Shown here piece by piece: positions 36,337-44,584 of a stretch of DNA of 64,000 nt. The stretch is from Mesorhizobium loti. GTDB taxonomy: Bacteria > Pseudomonadota > Alphaproteobacteria > Rhizobiales > Rhizobiaceae. Made by a program: the position numbers and the translations under genes. The notes under the pieces are model-generated. The model did no database searches. It saw only the letters and a program-made list of their open reading frames with translations, and had not been told where the DNA came from. Where the stretch lies: positions 5,957,001-6,021,000 of the forward strand of contig CP050293.1 of the NCBI GenBank assembly GCA_014189435.1, in the 5' to 3' direction. Within the stretch, counting starts at the first letter, position 1. The number at the start of each line of letters is the position of its first letter.

Positions 36337-37380
36337 ATGGCAAACGGGGACAGAAGGATCGTCATTGCCGGCGCCGGCAGCATCGGCTGCTATGCCGGCG
36401 GCTGCCTGGCGCTCGCCGGGCGCGAGGTTACCCTGCTGGCGCGGCCGCGTATCGAAGCGGTGTTGCGGCACGGCGGGCTGCGGGTCAGCGACCTTGAAGG
36501 CCGCGATCGCGCGATCAGGCCCGAGGCACTTGTCGCCACCACCGATCCGGCGACCGCCTTGCCGCAGGCGGACGTGATCCTGGTCACGGTCAAGAGCGGC
36601 GCGACGCAGGACATGGCAGCTCTCATCAAGGCCCATGCCCGCCCGGATGCTGTGGTGGTCAGCCTGCAGAACGGCGTCGACAATGCCGACAGGCTGCGCG
36701 CCGGACTTGGCCAGCGAACGGTGCTGGCCGGCATGGTGCCGTTCAATGTCGTGCAGTCGCCGGACAGCGAACTGCCGCTGCGCGTGCACCGCGCCAGCGA
36801 CGGCACGGTGATGGTCGAGGACAGCGACGCCGGCATGGTGAACCTGCTCGGCGTCGAAGGGTTTGCGGTCGAAGCCCATGGCGCGATGAAGGCCGTGCTG
36901 TGGGGCAAGCTGCTGATGAATCTGAACAACGCGCTGGTGGCGCTTTCCGGCCTGCCGCTGGCAAGCGAATTGGCGGATCGTGGCTGGCGGCTGATCCTGG
37001 CCAGTCAGATCGACGAGGCGCTCACGGCGATGAAAGCGGCCGGCATCGAGCCGGCGCGGATCGCCGGCCTGCGGCCGGCGCTGCTGCCGAAAGTGCTCAG
37101 GCTGCCGGACTGGCTGTTCAAGCTCCTGGCGCGGCGGATGCTGGCGATCGACCCGCAGGCGCGCTCATCGATGTGGGACGATTTGCGGCGCGGCCGACCG
37201 ACGGAGATCGATGATTTGCAAGGCGCCATCCTGCGGCTGGCGGAAACGGCAGGCACGTCGGCGCCGATGGTCCAGCGGATCACCGCCTTGGTGCGCGCGG
37301 CGGAGGTGGAGCGGCTTGGCTCGCCGGGCCTGGCGCCGGAGCAGGTCGTTGCGCTACCGGCTGGCCGTCGATCAACGTGA
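36337..37380 (+). CDS. 2-dehydropantoate 2-reductase family protein (ketopantoate reductase-like)
   Basis: 347 residues from the ATG at 36337; an ATG at 36301 is an alternative. The N-terminal Rossmann motif IVIAGAGSIGCYAGGCLALAGREVTLLARPR binds NADPH. AHARPDAVVVSLQNGVDNAD and LWGKLLMNLNNALVALSG are the family's catalytic-region blocks. The protein is longer than canonical PanE (about 300), so a related 2-oxoacid reductase is possible. Its 3' end overlaps a convergent gene by 101 bp. Confidence 0.82.
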   Translation: MANGDRRIVIAGAGSIGCYAGGCLALAGREVTLLARPRIEAVLRHGGLRVSDLEGRDRAIRPEALVATTDPATALPQADVILVTVKSGATQDMAALIKAHARPDAVVVSLQNGVDNADRLRAGLGQRTVLAGMVPFNVVQSPDSELPLRVHRASDGTVMVEDSDAGMVNLLGVEGFAVEAHGAMKAVLWGKLLMNLNNALVALSGLPLASELADRGWRLILASQIDEALTAMKAAGIEPARIAGLRPALLPKVLRLPDWLFKLLARRMLAIDPQARSSMWDDLRRGRPTEIDDLQGAILRLAETAGTSAPMVQRITALVRAAEVERLGSPGLAPEQVVALPAGRRST

Positions 37381-38056
37381 TCTTCTGCCAGATTTTCCGC
37401 GACAGGTTGGACGCCAGGTTTTCGATGTCGTTGACGCCGTCGATGACCACGTCGTCATTGACCGACTGTGCGAACAGCGCTGCAATCTTGCCGGTGATCG
37501 ACAGCATTTCGGAGCAATAGTCGAGGTAGCGCGCCAGGTCGGCGGCATTGGTGATGCGGGCCGGGGAGTGCGCCGTCGGCTTGAAATTGGCCGAAAGGGC
37601 TGCCGGATCCTTGGTCAACTGGTGCATGTCGATGACATGGATCAGCGAGCGCAGGCCGTGCAGCTGGCGAAACACCCGCTTGCGCTTGATACGCTCCTCG
37701 GTGCGGATCAACGCCAGGAAGCCGAGCACGGCAAGGATCATCATGTTGATCGTGGCTTCGATGCCTTGCACCGACTGCACCGCATCGTCGGCCTGGGAGA
37801 TGTGGATGAGCGGCAGGATGGTGCCGACAAACAGGAAGATCAGCGCACCGGCGACGACGGCGGCGATGATGAGCCCGCGCAGCCACCAGATCGGCGCTTC
37901 GAGCGCCTGAGCCGCCTTGGCCAAATCGCGCGACAGCGAGACCAGTTCGGCGGCGACGCCACGCAATCCCGCTTCGGGGAAACGATCGGCGATCCGCTCT
38001 TCCAGCCGCTCGGCGGTCTCGACGATCAGTTTCGGATCAAGCGTGCGGTAGCGCAT
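37280..38056 (-). CDS. Membrane protein of unknown function with Pro/Ala-rich tail
   Basis: 258 residues. Two membrane helices (WWLRGLIIAAVVAGALIFLFVG and ATINMMILAVLGFLALI) lie at residues ~75-140, followed by a helical cytoplasmic domain (RKRVFRQLHGLRSLIHVIDMHQLTKDP). The last 30 residues are Pro/Ala-rich (QRPAPAPGPASQAAPPPPRAP); this tail is the part that overlaps the reductase gene, so the true stop could be earlier in ancestral copies. It is followed upstream by two DUF805 membrane protein genes in the same direction. No function is recognised. Confidence 0.72.
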   Translation of the reverse strand: MRYRTLDPKLIVETAERLEERIADRFPEAGLRGVAAELVSLSRDLAKAAQALEAPIWWLRGLIIAAVVAGALIFLFVGTILPLIHISQADDAVQSVQGIEATINMMILAVLGFLALIRTEERIKRKRVFRQLHGLRSLIHVIDMHQLTKDPAALSANFKPTAHSPARITNAADLARYLDYCSEMLSITGKIAALFAQSVNDDVVIDGVNDIENLASNLSRKIWQKITLIDGQPVAQRPAPAPGPASQAAPPPPRAPRR

Positions 38057-38069
38057 GTCCGATCGGCCC

Positions 38070-38462
38070 TCAGGGTTGCGCCGGCTCGTTGGTGCGCCGG
38101 CCATAGCGGTTGGGTCCAGGCTGCCCTGGAAACAGGCACAACACAAGGAAGGCGACGATCGAGACCACCGGCACGAACAGGATCAGCGCGGCAATGCCCG
38201 GCTTGTCCAAGTCGTGCAGCCGTTTGACCGCCAGCGCGATGTTGGACCACAGCGAGGCGATGAAGGCGACGAAGAAGATGAACGACCACATGTTGCTCTC
38301 GGCCGAACCTTCCGGCACCAGCGTGAAACGGTAGAGCGGAAAGGCCTGGATGATGGCGACGAGCAACCCGCCAAGAAAATAGGCCGCGCGACTGACGCGG
38401 CCCGATGTTTTGAAGAAAAGCCAGGTGAGATCTGATCTGTCAGGCAAGCGGGTCCGGTCCAT
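38070..38462 (-). CDS. DUF805 family membrane protein
   Basis: 130 residues. It has the DUF805 pattern: DLTWLFFKTSGRVSRAAYFLGGLLVAI at the start, three to four helices, and LAVKRLHDLDKPGIAAL in the middle. The tail is PGQPGPNRYGRRTNEPA. The gene overlaps the upstream DUF805 gene by 23 bp, so the two make an operon and may be a duplication that diverged. No function is known for the family. Confidence 0.85.
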   Translation of the reverse strand: MDRTRLPDRSDLTWLFFKTSGRVSRAAYFLGGLLVAIIQAFPLYRFTLVPEGSAESNMWSFIFFVAFIASLWSNIALAVKRLHDLDKPGIAALILFVPVVSIVAFLVLCLFPGQPGPNRYGRRTNEPAQP

Positions 38463-38802
38463 ATTGATTGGCGCCCCTGGCGCCTTCGAGAATGCCGCAT
38501 TCCACCAGAAACCAGATCGGGCCGATGAAAGGCACCAGCATGATCAGGCTCCACCAGCCCGACTTGCCGCGATCATGCCAGCGCTTGGCGTAGACTGCGA
38601 GTGCGAAATAGATCGAGGCCAGAGCGACGAGAATGCCGATGATGCCGATCTGGGCGCCGCTGGCAGTGCTGATGCGTGTACCGAGGATCGCATCGAGAAT
38701 AAAGGCAACGATACCAATGACGATGAAAACCCCAATCGCGGCCCAGAACTTGCCACGGTTGATGCGACCATCAAAGCTTGTGAGCAGATATTTCCAGTCC
38801 AT
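38440..38802 (-). CDS. DUF805 family membrane protein
   Basis: 120 residues, a compact DUF805 protein. FDGRINRGKFWAAIGVFIVIGIVAFIL opens it, AVYAKRWHDRGKSGWWSLIMLVPFIGPIWFLVECG is the conserved core, and the tail GARGANQYGPDPL matches the family ending. It is the first of the two overlapping DUF805 genes. dapD lies 72 bases upstream, so cotranscription with dapD is possible. Confidence 0.88.
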   Translation of the reverse strand: MDWKYLLTSFDGRINRGKFWAAIGVFIVIGIVAFILDAILGTRISTASGAQIGIIGILVALASIYFALAVYAKRWHDRGKSGWWSLIMLVPFIGPIWFLVECGILEGARGANQYGPDPLA

Positions 38803-38874
38803 GTCACCCCTCCATATTGAACCAGCGCGACCGATTGTCGCGCCGGCGGAAGGTGCGCTCGCTTTGCGGAAAGA

Positions 38875-39729
38875 TCAATCGCGCAGCAATTCGTTGATCG
38901 AGGTCTTGGACCGGGTCTTCGCATCGACGCGCTTGACGATGACAGCGCAGTAGAGGCTGGGGCCCCAGTTCTCGCCCGGCACGTTCTTGCCCGGCATGGT
39001 GCCGGCCACCACGACCGAATTGGGCGGCACTTCGCCGTAGAAGACTTCGCCGGTGGCGCGGTCGACGATCTTGGTCGACTGGCCGATGAAGACGCCCATG
39101 CCGAGCACCGAGCCTTCGCGCACGATGCAGCCCTCGACCACTTCCGAGCGTGCGCCGATGAAGCAATTGTCCTCGATGATGGTGGGACCGGCCTGCATCG
39201 GCTCCAGCACGCCGCCGATGCCGACGCCGCCGGACAGATGCACGTTCTTGCCAATCTGGGCGCAGGAGCCGACCGAGGCCCAGGTGTCGACCATGGTGCC
39301 GGTATCGACATAGGCGCCGACATTGACGAAGGACGGCATCAGCACGGCGCCAGGCGCAACATAGGCCGAACGGCGCACGATCGACGACGGCACGGCGCGG
39401 AAGCCTGCTTTCTCGAAGTCGACGGCGCTCCAACCGTCGAACTTCGACGGCACCTTGTCCCACCACACCGCCTCGCCCGGACCACCCTTGATGATCTCCA
39501 TCGGGTTGAGCCGGAATGACAACAGCACGGCCTTCTTCAGCCACTGGTTGACATGCCACTTGCCGTCGGCCTGCCGCTCGGCGACACGGGCGGCGCCGCG
39601 ATCGAGCAGGTCGAGCGCCGACTGGATGGCATCGCGCGTTTCGCCGCGTGTGGCCGTCGAAATCGTGTCGCGTTCCTCGAAGGCCTTCTCAATGGTCTTT
39701 TCGAGGCTCGCCAGATCGGGCTTCGACAT
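38875..39729 (-). CDS. dapD: 2,3,4,5-tetrahydropyridine-2,6-dicarboxylate N-succinyltransferase
   Basis: 284 residues, a left-handed beta-helix enzyme that uses succinyl-CoA in lysine/diaminopimelate synthesis. The N-terminal helical domain contains [34 protein letters not shown]. The hexapeptide-repeat region includes [37 protein letters not shown]. Full length. With dapE it covers two of the steps of the succinylase branch. Confidence 0.95.
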   Translation of the reverse strand: MSKPDLASLEKTIEKAFEERDTISTATRGETRDAIQSALDLLDRGAARVAERQADGKWHVNQWLKKAVLLSFRLNPMEIIKGGPGEAVWWDKVPSKFDGWSAVDFEKAGFRAVPSSIVRRSAYVAPGAVLMPSFVNVGAYVDTGTMVDTWASVGSCAQIGKNVHLSGGVGIGGVLEPMQAGPTIIEDNCFIGARSEVVEGCIVREGSVLGMGVFIGQSTKIVDRATGEVFYGEVPPNSVVVAGTMPGKNVPGENWGPSLYCAVIVKRVDAKTRSKTSINELLRD

Positions 39730-39871
39730 GAATTCGCTCCATTACCAAGCTGTTAAGGGGCTGCGCCTTAACCTGTTTTGAAAGTCGCGCGGACCCTATG
39801 TTAAGGCTTAATGGGGGTCAATCGCGTGTGCGTCACGGGACGGCGCAGTTAAGGGAATTGGACGGGTAGTT

Positions 39872-40717
39872 ATGACTCCTATGGAAAAGGCGGGGTGGAC
39901 GCCGCTGCCGCATTCGGACGAGGATCTGGAGCGGTCGAAGAGCGTGCCGGACACGCCGCAGACGCGTGCCGAAACATACCGGCTGGCCTGGAACGATCCC
40001 GACTTCATGACGCGCCGCGAATTGCGCGCGGTCAGGTTGCAGCTCGAACTCCTGAAGCCCGAGATGATCCTGGCTGAACGCGGCATCCGTTCGACGGTGA
40101 TCCTGTTCGGCGGCGCACGCCTGCCGGAACCCGGCGGCGAGGCCTGGGCGGCCAAGAACGAGACGCAGAGGAAGAACCTCGAGGAAAACAGCAAATACTA
40201 CGAGGAGGCGCGCAAGTTCGCCCGGCTCAGCTCGCAGCAGTCGGCTGCTTCATACTATCGCGAATATGTCGTGGTGACCGGCGGCGGCCCCGGCGTGATG
40301 GAAGCTGGGAATCGCGGCGCCGACGATGTCGGCGCGCCGTCGATCGGCCTCAACATCGTCCTGCCGCATGAGCAGGCGCCGAACATCTATGTGACGCCGG
40401 AGCTGTGCTTCAACTTCCACTATTTCGCCATCCGCAAGATGCATTTCGTCATGCGCGCCAAGGCGGTCGCGGTGTTTCCCGGCGGCTTCGGCACGATGGA
40501 CGAATTCTTCGAGACGCTGACCCTGATCCAGACCGGACGCATGGAGCGCGTGCCTGTGATCCTGTTCGGCAAATCCTTCTGGAAACGGGCGATCGATCTC
40601 GATTTCCTCGCCGAACAGGGCACGATCAGCCCTGGCGACCAGGACATCATCGACTTCGTCGACACCGCCGACGAGGCGTGGGGGATTATCAGCCGGTTCT
40701 ATAAGTTAGGGGAGTAG
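39872..40717 (+). CDS. LOG family protein (Lonely guy-type, cytokinin riboside 5'-monophosphate phosphoribohydrolase family)
   Basis: 281 residues, of the long bacterial type. The motif PGGFGTMDEFFETLTL near residue 207 and VVVTGGGPGVMEAGNRGADDVG near 133 are the nucleotide-binding and catalytic blocks of the family. LOG proteins cleave nucleoside monophosphates to base and ribose 5-phosphate. Some rhizobial members contribute to cytokinin production, others are general nucleotide-salvage enzymes; which applies is not visible. Confidence 0.87.
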   Translation: MTPMEKAGWTPLPHSDEDLERSKSVPDTPQTRAETYRLAWNDPDFMTRRELRAVRLQLELLKPEMILAERGIRSTVILFGGARLPEPGGEAWAAKNETQRKNLEENSKYYEEARKFARLSSQQSAASYYREYVVVTGGGPGVMEAGNRGADDVGAPSIGLNIVLPHEQAPNIYVTPELCFNFHYFAIRKMHFVMRAKAVAVFPGGFGTMDEFFETLTLIQTGRMERVPVILFGKSFWKRAIDLDFLAEQGTISPGDQDIIDFVDTADEAWGIISRFYKLGE

Positions 40718-40728
40718 GCTGGGAAACT

Positions 40729-40801
40729 GGGGAATTGAGGAATTGAGGAATGATCGATCCCCAATTCGTCAGTTCTTCAATTCGTCAGTTCTTCAATTCC
40801 C
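40729..40801. repeat. Tandem and inverted short repeats between two convergent genes
   Basis: GGGGAATTGAGGAATTGAGGAA at the left and two direct copies of AATTCGTCAGTTCTTC (40763-40778 and 40779-40794) followed by AATTCCCC at the right can pair as an imperfect long hairpin. The last bases include the stop codon of the nucleotidase gene (40793-40795). It probably acts as a two-way terminator; the AATT-rich units could slip and vary in number. Confidence 0.6.
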
Positions 40802-41506
40802 CTCCCCCCTCTCCACAATCGCCGTCAGAAACCCCGCAAGATCATCGGTGACGAAATCGACGTCATGTTCCTGCGTCGGGTCGCGCTCCCAGATCTCGGC
40901 AAAGGTCGGCTCGAAATTGCGCGGCACGATAAGCACCGTTGTCATGCCGAGCGACTTCGGCACCGAAAGGTTGCGGGCAAGGTCTTCGAACATCACCGCA
41001 TTGTGGCCGGTGACGGCGTGGAGCTCGGCGAACTTCTCGTAGGTCTGGCGCGCCGGTTTGGGATTGAGCCCGGCGGCGACGATATCGAAGATGTCGTCGA
41101 AATGATCGAGAATGCCGAGTTGGCGCGCGGTGCGCTCGGCATGCCTGCGGTCGCCGTTGGTGAAGATGAACTTGCGGCCCGGAAGCTGGCGGATGGCGGT
41201 GCCGAGAACGGGATCGGGCACCAGCCATGAGTAATCGATGTCATGCACCTTCTCGAGGAAATCGTCGGGATCGATGCCATGAAGCGTCATCAGCCCGTTC
41301 AGCGTCGTGCCATATTCGCGGTAGAGTTCCTTCTGCAGCTTGCGCGCCTCGTCGCGCGGCAGCGCCAGCAGTTCGCCGACATAGGCGGTCATCTTGACGT
41401 CGATCTGCGAGAACAGATTCGAATGGTGCGGATAGAGCGTGTTGTCGAGGTCGAACACCCAGTCGGTGACATGGGCGAAGCGCGCGGGATCGGGGAGCGT
41501 GGTCAT
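40793..41506 (-). CDS. Pyrimidine 5'-nucleotidase (HAD superfamily)
   Basis: 237 residues from the ATG at 41506. HAD motifs are DWVFDLDNTLYPHHSNLF near residue 15 with the nucleophilic Asp, FIFTNGDRRHAERT near 112 and VMFEDLARNLSVPKSLGMTTVL near 170. It belongs to the pyrimidine 5'-nucleotidase (Pyr-5-nucltdase) type that dephosphorylates UMP or CMP in salvage. An upstream extension to 41590 is rejected. The end of the gene lies in the repeat at 40729-40801. Confidence 0.88.
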   Translation of the reverse strand: MTTLPDPARFAHVTDWVFDLDNTLYPHHSNLFSQIDVKMTAYVGELLALPRDEARKLQKELYREYGTTLNGLMTLHGIDPDDFLEKVHDIDYSWLVPDPVLGTAIRQLPGRKFIFTNGDRRHAERTARQLGILDHFDDIFDIVAAGLNPKPARQTYEKFAELHAVTGHNAVMFEDLARNLSVPKSLGMTTVLIVPRNFEPTFAEIWERDPTQEHDVDFVTDDLAGFLTAIVERGEGN

Positions 41507-41667
41507 GCGCTCCTTATGGCATGAAACAAGCATCCTGAAAGAGACTTTATCCACAACTTCTGCTCGTTGAGGTTGCGTAAATCGCCTCACGATTCAAATT
41601 TTATGCATCCGGGAAAGGTGGCCTTCAGGGCTTGCTGGCACAGAGACAAGTCCTGTGGGAGCAAGCG

Positions 41668-42429
41668 ATGAACAGCATAATTCTGAAATCCGCCGCCATT
41701 GCTTTCGCCTCTGTCGCTGCCTCTCTCCTGCTGACGCTGATCATCGTTCCGGCGATGGGATTTCCAGTCAACCGCACGATCTGGCTGACCTCCACGCTCT
41801 GTCCGCTGGTGCTGGCATGGGTCGCCAGCGCAGGCACGTTCTGGCAAAGCGACAGGCTGAAAAATGCGCATCGCGAGCTTGCCCGGGCCCATGCCCAGCT
41901 CGCCGCCGCGCATCGCCGCCTGGCGGAAAAGGCGAGCCGCGACGACATGACCGGCATGCTCAACCGGGAAAGCTTCTTTGCCGCGCTCGACGGTTCGCGC
42001 CGCAAGTCCGATCGTGGCGCGCTGCTGATCATCGACGCCGACCACTTCAAGAAGATCAACGACAACTTTGGCCACCTGACCGGCGATGACGCGCTGCTTT
42101 TGATCGCCAGCGCGATCCAGCGCGGCGTGCGCAGCGGCGATGTGCTCGGCCGCATCGGCGGCGAGGAGTTCGGCGCCTTCCTGATCGGCGCCACCGAACA
42201 GGAGGCCAAGCGCGTCGCCGAGCGCATTCGCCGTGAAGTCGAGCTGATCCGCTTCCGGCCCGTCGACGAGCGGACCATTCCGCTCACGGTCAGCATCGGC
42301 GGCACCGTCTGTGGCGACGATGTCAGCGTATCGGACCTGATGCGCGCCGCCGACCGGCGCCTCTACCAGGCCAAGCACCAGGGCAGAAACCTGACGATCC
42401 TCGATACGGACATCTCCGCGGCGGCGTGA
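41668..42429 (+). CDS. Diguanylate cyclase (GGDEF domain) with two membrane helices
   Basis: 253 residues. Two N-terminal helices (SAAIAFASVAASLLLTLIIVPAMG and TIWLTSTLCPLVLAWVASAGTFW) and a short coiled coil (LKNAHRELARAHAQLAAAHRRLAEKA) lead into a GGDEF domain. The active-site loop is GRIGGEEFGAF, and RSGD five residues ahead is an inhibitory (I) site. It should make cyclic di-GMP at the membrane and be product-inhibited. The start ATG at 41668 has GGGAG upstream. Confidence 0.92.
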   Translation: MNSIILKSAAIAFASVAASLLLTLIIVPAMGFPVNRTIWLTSTLCPLVLAWVASAGTFWQSDRLKNAHRELARAHAQLAAAHRRLAEKASRDDMTGMLNRESFFAALDGSRRKSDRGALLIIDADHFKKINDNFGHLTGDDALLLIASAIQRGVRSGDVLGRIGGEEFGAFLIGATEQEAKRVAERIRREVELIRFRPVDERTIPLTVSIGGTVCGDDVSVSDLMRAADRRLYQAKHQGRNLTILDTDISAAA

Positions 42430-42532
42430 TCAGGCGGCCGATCCGCTACACCCGACCCGTTAAGGAAATTCTAACCCTGTTTGCATTCGGTTGCATCGCC
42501 TAATCGGGTTTTCGCTGCTTTGTGGTGAAGCT

Positions 42533-42548
42533 TGGCACGATACTGGCT
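42533..42548 (+). promoter_or_regulatory. Candidate sigma-54 promoter of the GMC oxidoreductase operon
   Basis: TGGCACG-ATAC-TGGCT fits the sigma-54 consensus TGGCACG-N4-TTGCW in all but one position, with the invariant GG (-24) and GC (-12) at correct spacing. It lies about 70 bases before the small-subunit ATG at 42618. No enhancer-binding protein gene lies nearby. Confidence 0.5.
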
Positions 42549-42617
42549 TCTGCAGCGATGCGTGTGTCGTTCAGAGAAACGCCATGCATAGCCGAGGCCC
42601 CCATCGAGAGACCAACC

Positions 42618-42803
42618 ATGAGTTTCTTCATCAAAAAATTGTCGCGCCGCACGCTCGTGCAGGCGCTGATCGCATTGCCTGCCTTGTCGCTGTTCCGCAA
42701 GCTGCCTGATGCCGATCCATCTCATACCAGTGCATCCCAGGTCGACCCGAACGAGATCGTCGAGGTCAATGGCTGGATCCTGAAGCGGAGCGATCTGGCA
42801 TGA
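42618..42803 (+). CDS. Small Tat-signal protein, partner of the GMC oxidoreductase
   Basis: 61 residues: MSFFIKKLSRRTLVQALIAL is a twin-arginine-type leader (SRRTLVQ) with a hydrophobic stretch, and only about 35 residues follow. The ATG at 42618 is in a spaced region without strong site, but the frame overlaps the next gene by 4 bp (ATGA). Small Tat-signal subunits are known beside GMC-type dehydrogenases such as fructose or gluconate dehydrogenases, where they carry the catalytic subunit across the membrane. Same role is inferred here because the big subunit lacks a signal. Confidence 0.7.
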   Translation: MSFFIKKLSRRTLVQALIALPALSLFRKLPDADPSHTSASQVDPNEIVEVNGWILKRSDLA

Positions 42804-44239
42804 TCTTCGACAGCTACGAGGCGTATCGCGCCGCGAACTTCACCCCAAAGGTCTGCATCCTCGGCTCTGGCCCGGCCGGCACCACCATTGCCCGCAAGCT
42901 TGGCGCCGCCGGCATTCCGGTCGTGGTGCTGGAAGCCGGCTCGCGTGAGTTCAGCGACGAGTCGCAGGATTTCTACCGTGGCGCCACGGTCGGTGATTTC
43001 TATTTCGATCTCGACATCACCCGGCTGCGGTTCATGGGCGGCAGTTCCAACCACTGGGCCGGCTGGTGCCGCGTGCTCGACAAACAGGATTTCGAGCCGA
43101 AGGCCTGGGTGCCCGATACGGGCTGGCCGATCCGCCGCGCCGACATCGAGCCCTATCTACCGGAAGTGCACGATATTCTCGACCTTCCCGATTTCCGGCC
43201 GGACGTGCCTATCTCGGACGACATTCGCTGGGTGCAGCTGATCAAGAGCCCGGCTGTGCGCTTCGCCGAGAAATTCGGCGACGAACTCGACAAGGCCAAG
43301 AACATCGCGGTGGTGCTCAACACATGCGTCACTGAACTCGCCGGCGACGGCAAACGCGTGACGGGCGCCAGACTGTGGTCGAACGGGCAGGATGCCGGTT
43401 CCTTCAGTGCCGACTATTTCATCGTCTGCACCGGCGGGCTGGAAAATTCGCGGCTGCTTTTGTGGTCGAACCAGCGTTCGAACGGCGGCGTCGTGCCGAA
43501 TGCGGCAGCGCTTGGCCGCTACTGGATGGAGCATCCGACCTTCGAGGGCGGCAATGCCATCCTGGCCGACTACAACGCGTTCGAGGTTGACGCCGTCAAC
43601 GAGGCCTTCTTCTCGCCGACGCTTGCCGCGATGGAGCGGCTGCAGATCATGAATTTCGGCATCAGATTGATCGAGACGCCGTATCCCGGCGTCAAGAGCC
43701 TTATCGCCGACCTCGCCTGCACGGCGCCCGACATGGCCGAGTGGATGTCCTCCAAGCTCAGTCAGAGACTGCGCTGTGCCGCCCAGCTCTACGTCGCATG
43801 GGAGCAGGCGCCGCTGGCCTCCAACCAGATCGAGCTGTCGAAGACCGATGTCGACCATGCCGGCGTGCCGCGCATCGAATTGCACTGGAAGAAATCCGAG
43901 CTGGAACATCGCACCCTGCTCGAAGGGCTCAGACTGTTCGGCACGACGCTGATCGAGAAGAATCTCGGCCGGGTGCGCATCGCCGACTGGATCAGCAATG
44001 GTCAGGACTATCCGACCAATGACGAGACGGCGGGCCATCACCATATGGGCGGCACGCGCATGGGCACCGACATCAGCAAGAGCGTTGTCGACGCCAATTG
44101 CAAGGTGCACGGCATGGACAATCTCTATGTCGGCGGCTCCTCGGTGTTCTGCACATCGGGCCAATGCAACCCGACGACGACGATCACCGCGCTGGCCTGC
44201 CGGCTGGGCGACCATCTGAGCAAGGTGGTCACCGTCTGA
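42800..44239 (+). CDS. GMC family oxidoreductase (FAD-dependent)
   Basis: 479 residues. The FAD-binding motif VCILGSGPAGTTIARKLGAAGIPVVVLEAGSRE is at residues ~17-50; RFMGGSSNHWAGWC follows and the C-terminal catalytic region is AGHHHMGGTRMGTDISKSVVD ending in NPTTTITALACRLGDHL. Oxidises an alcohol or sugar; the electron acceptor is probably a cytochrome or quinone, not oxygen. No signal peptide is seen, so periplasmic export would depend on its small partner. No cytochrome subunit gene is adjacent. Confidence 0.88.
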   Translation: MIFDSYEAYRAANFTPKVCILGSGPAGTTIARKLGAAGIPVVVLEAGSREFSDESQDFYRGATVGDFYFDLDITRLRFMGGSSNHWAGWCRVLDKQDFEPKAWVPDTGWPIRRADIEPYLPEVHDILDLPDFRPDVPISDDIRWVQLIKSPAVRFAEKFGDELDKAKNIAVVLNTCVTELAGDGKRVTGARLWSNGQDAGSFSADYFIVCTGGLENSRLLLWSNQRSNGGVVPNAAALGRYWMEHPTFEGGNAILADYNAFEVDAVNEAFFSPTLAAMERLQIMNFGIRLIETPYPGVKSLIADLACTAPDMAEWMSSKLSQRLRCAAQLYVAWEQAPLASNQIELSKTDVDHAGVPRIELHWKKSELEHRTLLEGLRLFGTTLIEKNLGRVRIADWISNGQDYPTNDETAGHHHMGGTRMGTDISKSVVDANCKVHGMDNLYVGGSSVFCTSGQCNPTTTITALACRLGDHLSKVVTV

Positions 44240-44322
44240 CGACCCCACGGCAACGTCCTGAATTTCGCGGCATCTCGGCAAAGCCGGCGCCAGTGATGGC
44301 GCCGGGGGATGCGCGGCATGGC

Positions 44323-44490
44323 TCAAAAGCCGTAGACGGCGATGCGCACCAGCACGGCGGCTGCGGCCAGCGACACGAGCAGAATGCCGAGGCCGATGGG
44401 AGAGCCCCAGCCATACCATTCCATTGCCAGCTTGGCGTATTTGAACTCCTCCTCATGCGAGAGGGGCGCGCGCTGTTGAATCAAGCTCAT
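44323..44490 (-). CDS. Small single-helix membrane protein of unknown function
   Basis: 55 residues: MSLIQQRAPLSHEEEFKYAK, a short amphipathic part, then one membrane helix (SPIGLGILLVSLAAAAVLVRI) and AVYGF. A strong AAGGAG site lies seven bases before the ATG. It is divergent from a MarR gene 95 bases away, an arrangement that suggests MarR control. I do not recognise the family. Confidence 0.65.
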   Translation of the reverse strand: MSLIQQRAPLSHEEEFKYAKLAMEWYGWGSPIGLGILLVSLAAAAVLVRIAVYGF

Positions 44491-44556
44491 TTTTCACTCC
44501 TTGTCGGCGGCCGGCTCTTGCCTTGCAGGCAGTGCGGCCGCATATTGCTGTGGTAG

Positions 44557-44569
44557 TCTAAATGTTAGA
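44557..44569. promoter_or_regulatory. Candidate MarR operator between the small membrane protein and the MarR gene
   Basis: TCTAA-ATG-TTAGA is a 5-bp inverted repeat with three bases between the arms, 16 bases upstream of the MarR ATG and in the shared intergenic region. TTAGAT and TTAGATG follow as further half-site-like words. Confidence 0.4.
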
Positions 44570-44584
44570 TAGGTTGATAGTTAG

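Noticed and set aside
39750..39815. TTAA-rich words upstream of dapD considered as CtrA sites
   Set aside because: The spacing between TTAA pairs is 11 or 3 bases, not the 7 needed for a full CtrA site.
43157..44419. Minus-strand frame of 420 codons opposite the GMC oxidoreductase
   Set aside because: Low-complexity mirror frame; the plus strand encodes clear FAD-binding and catalytic motifs.
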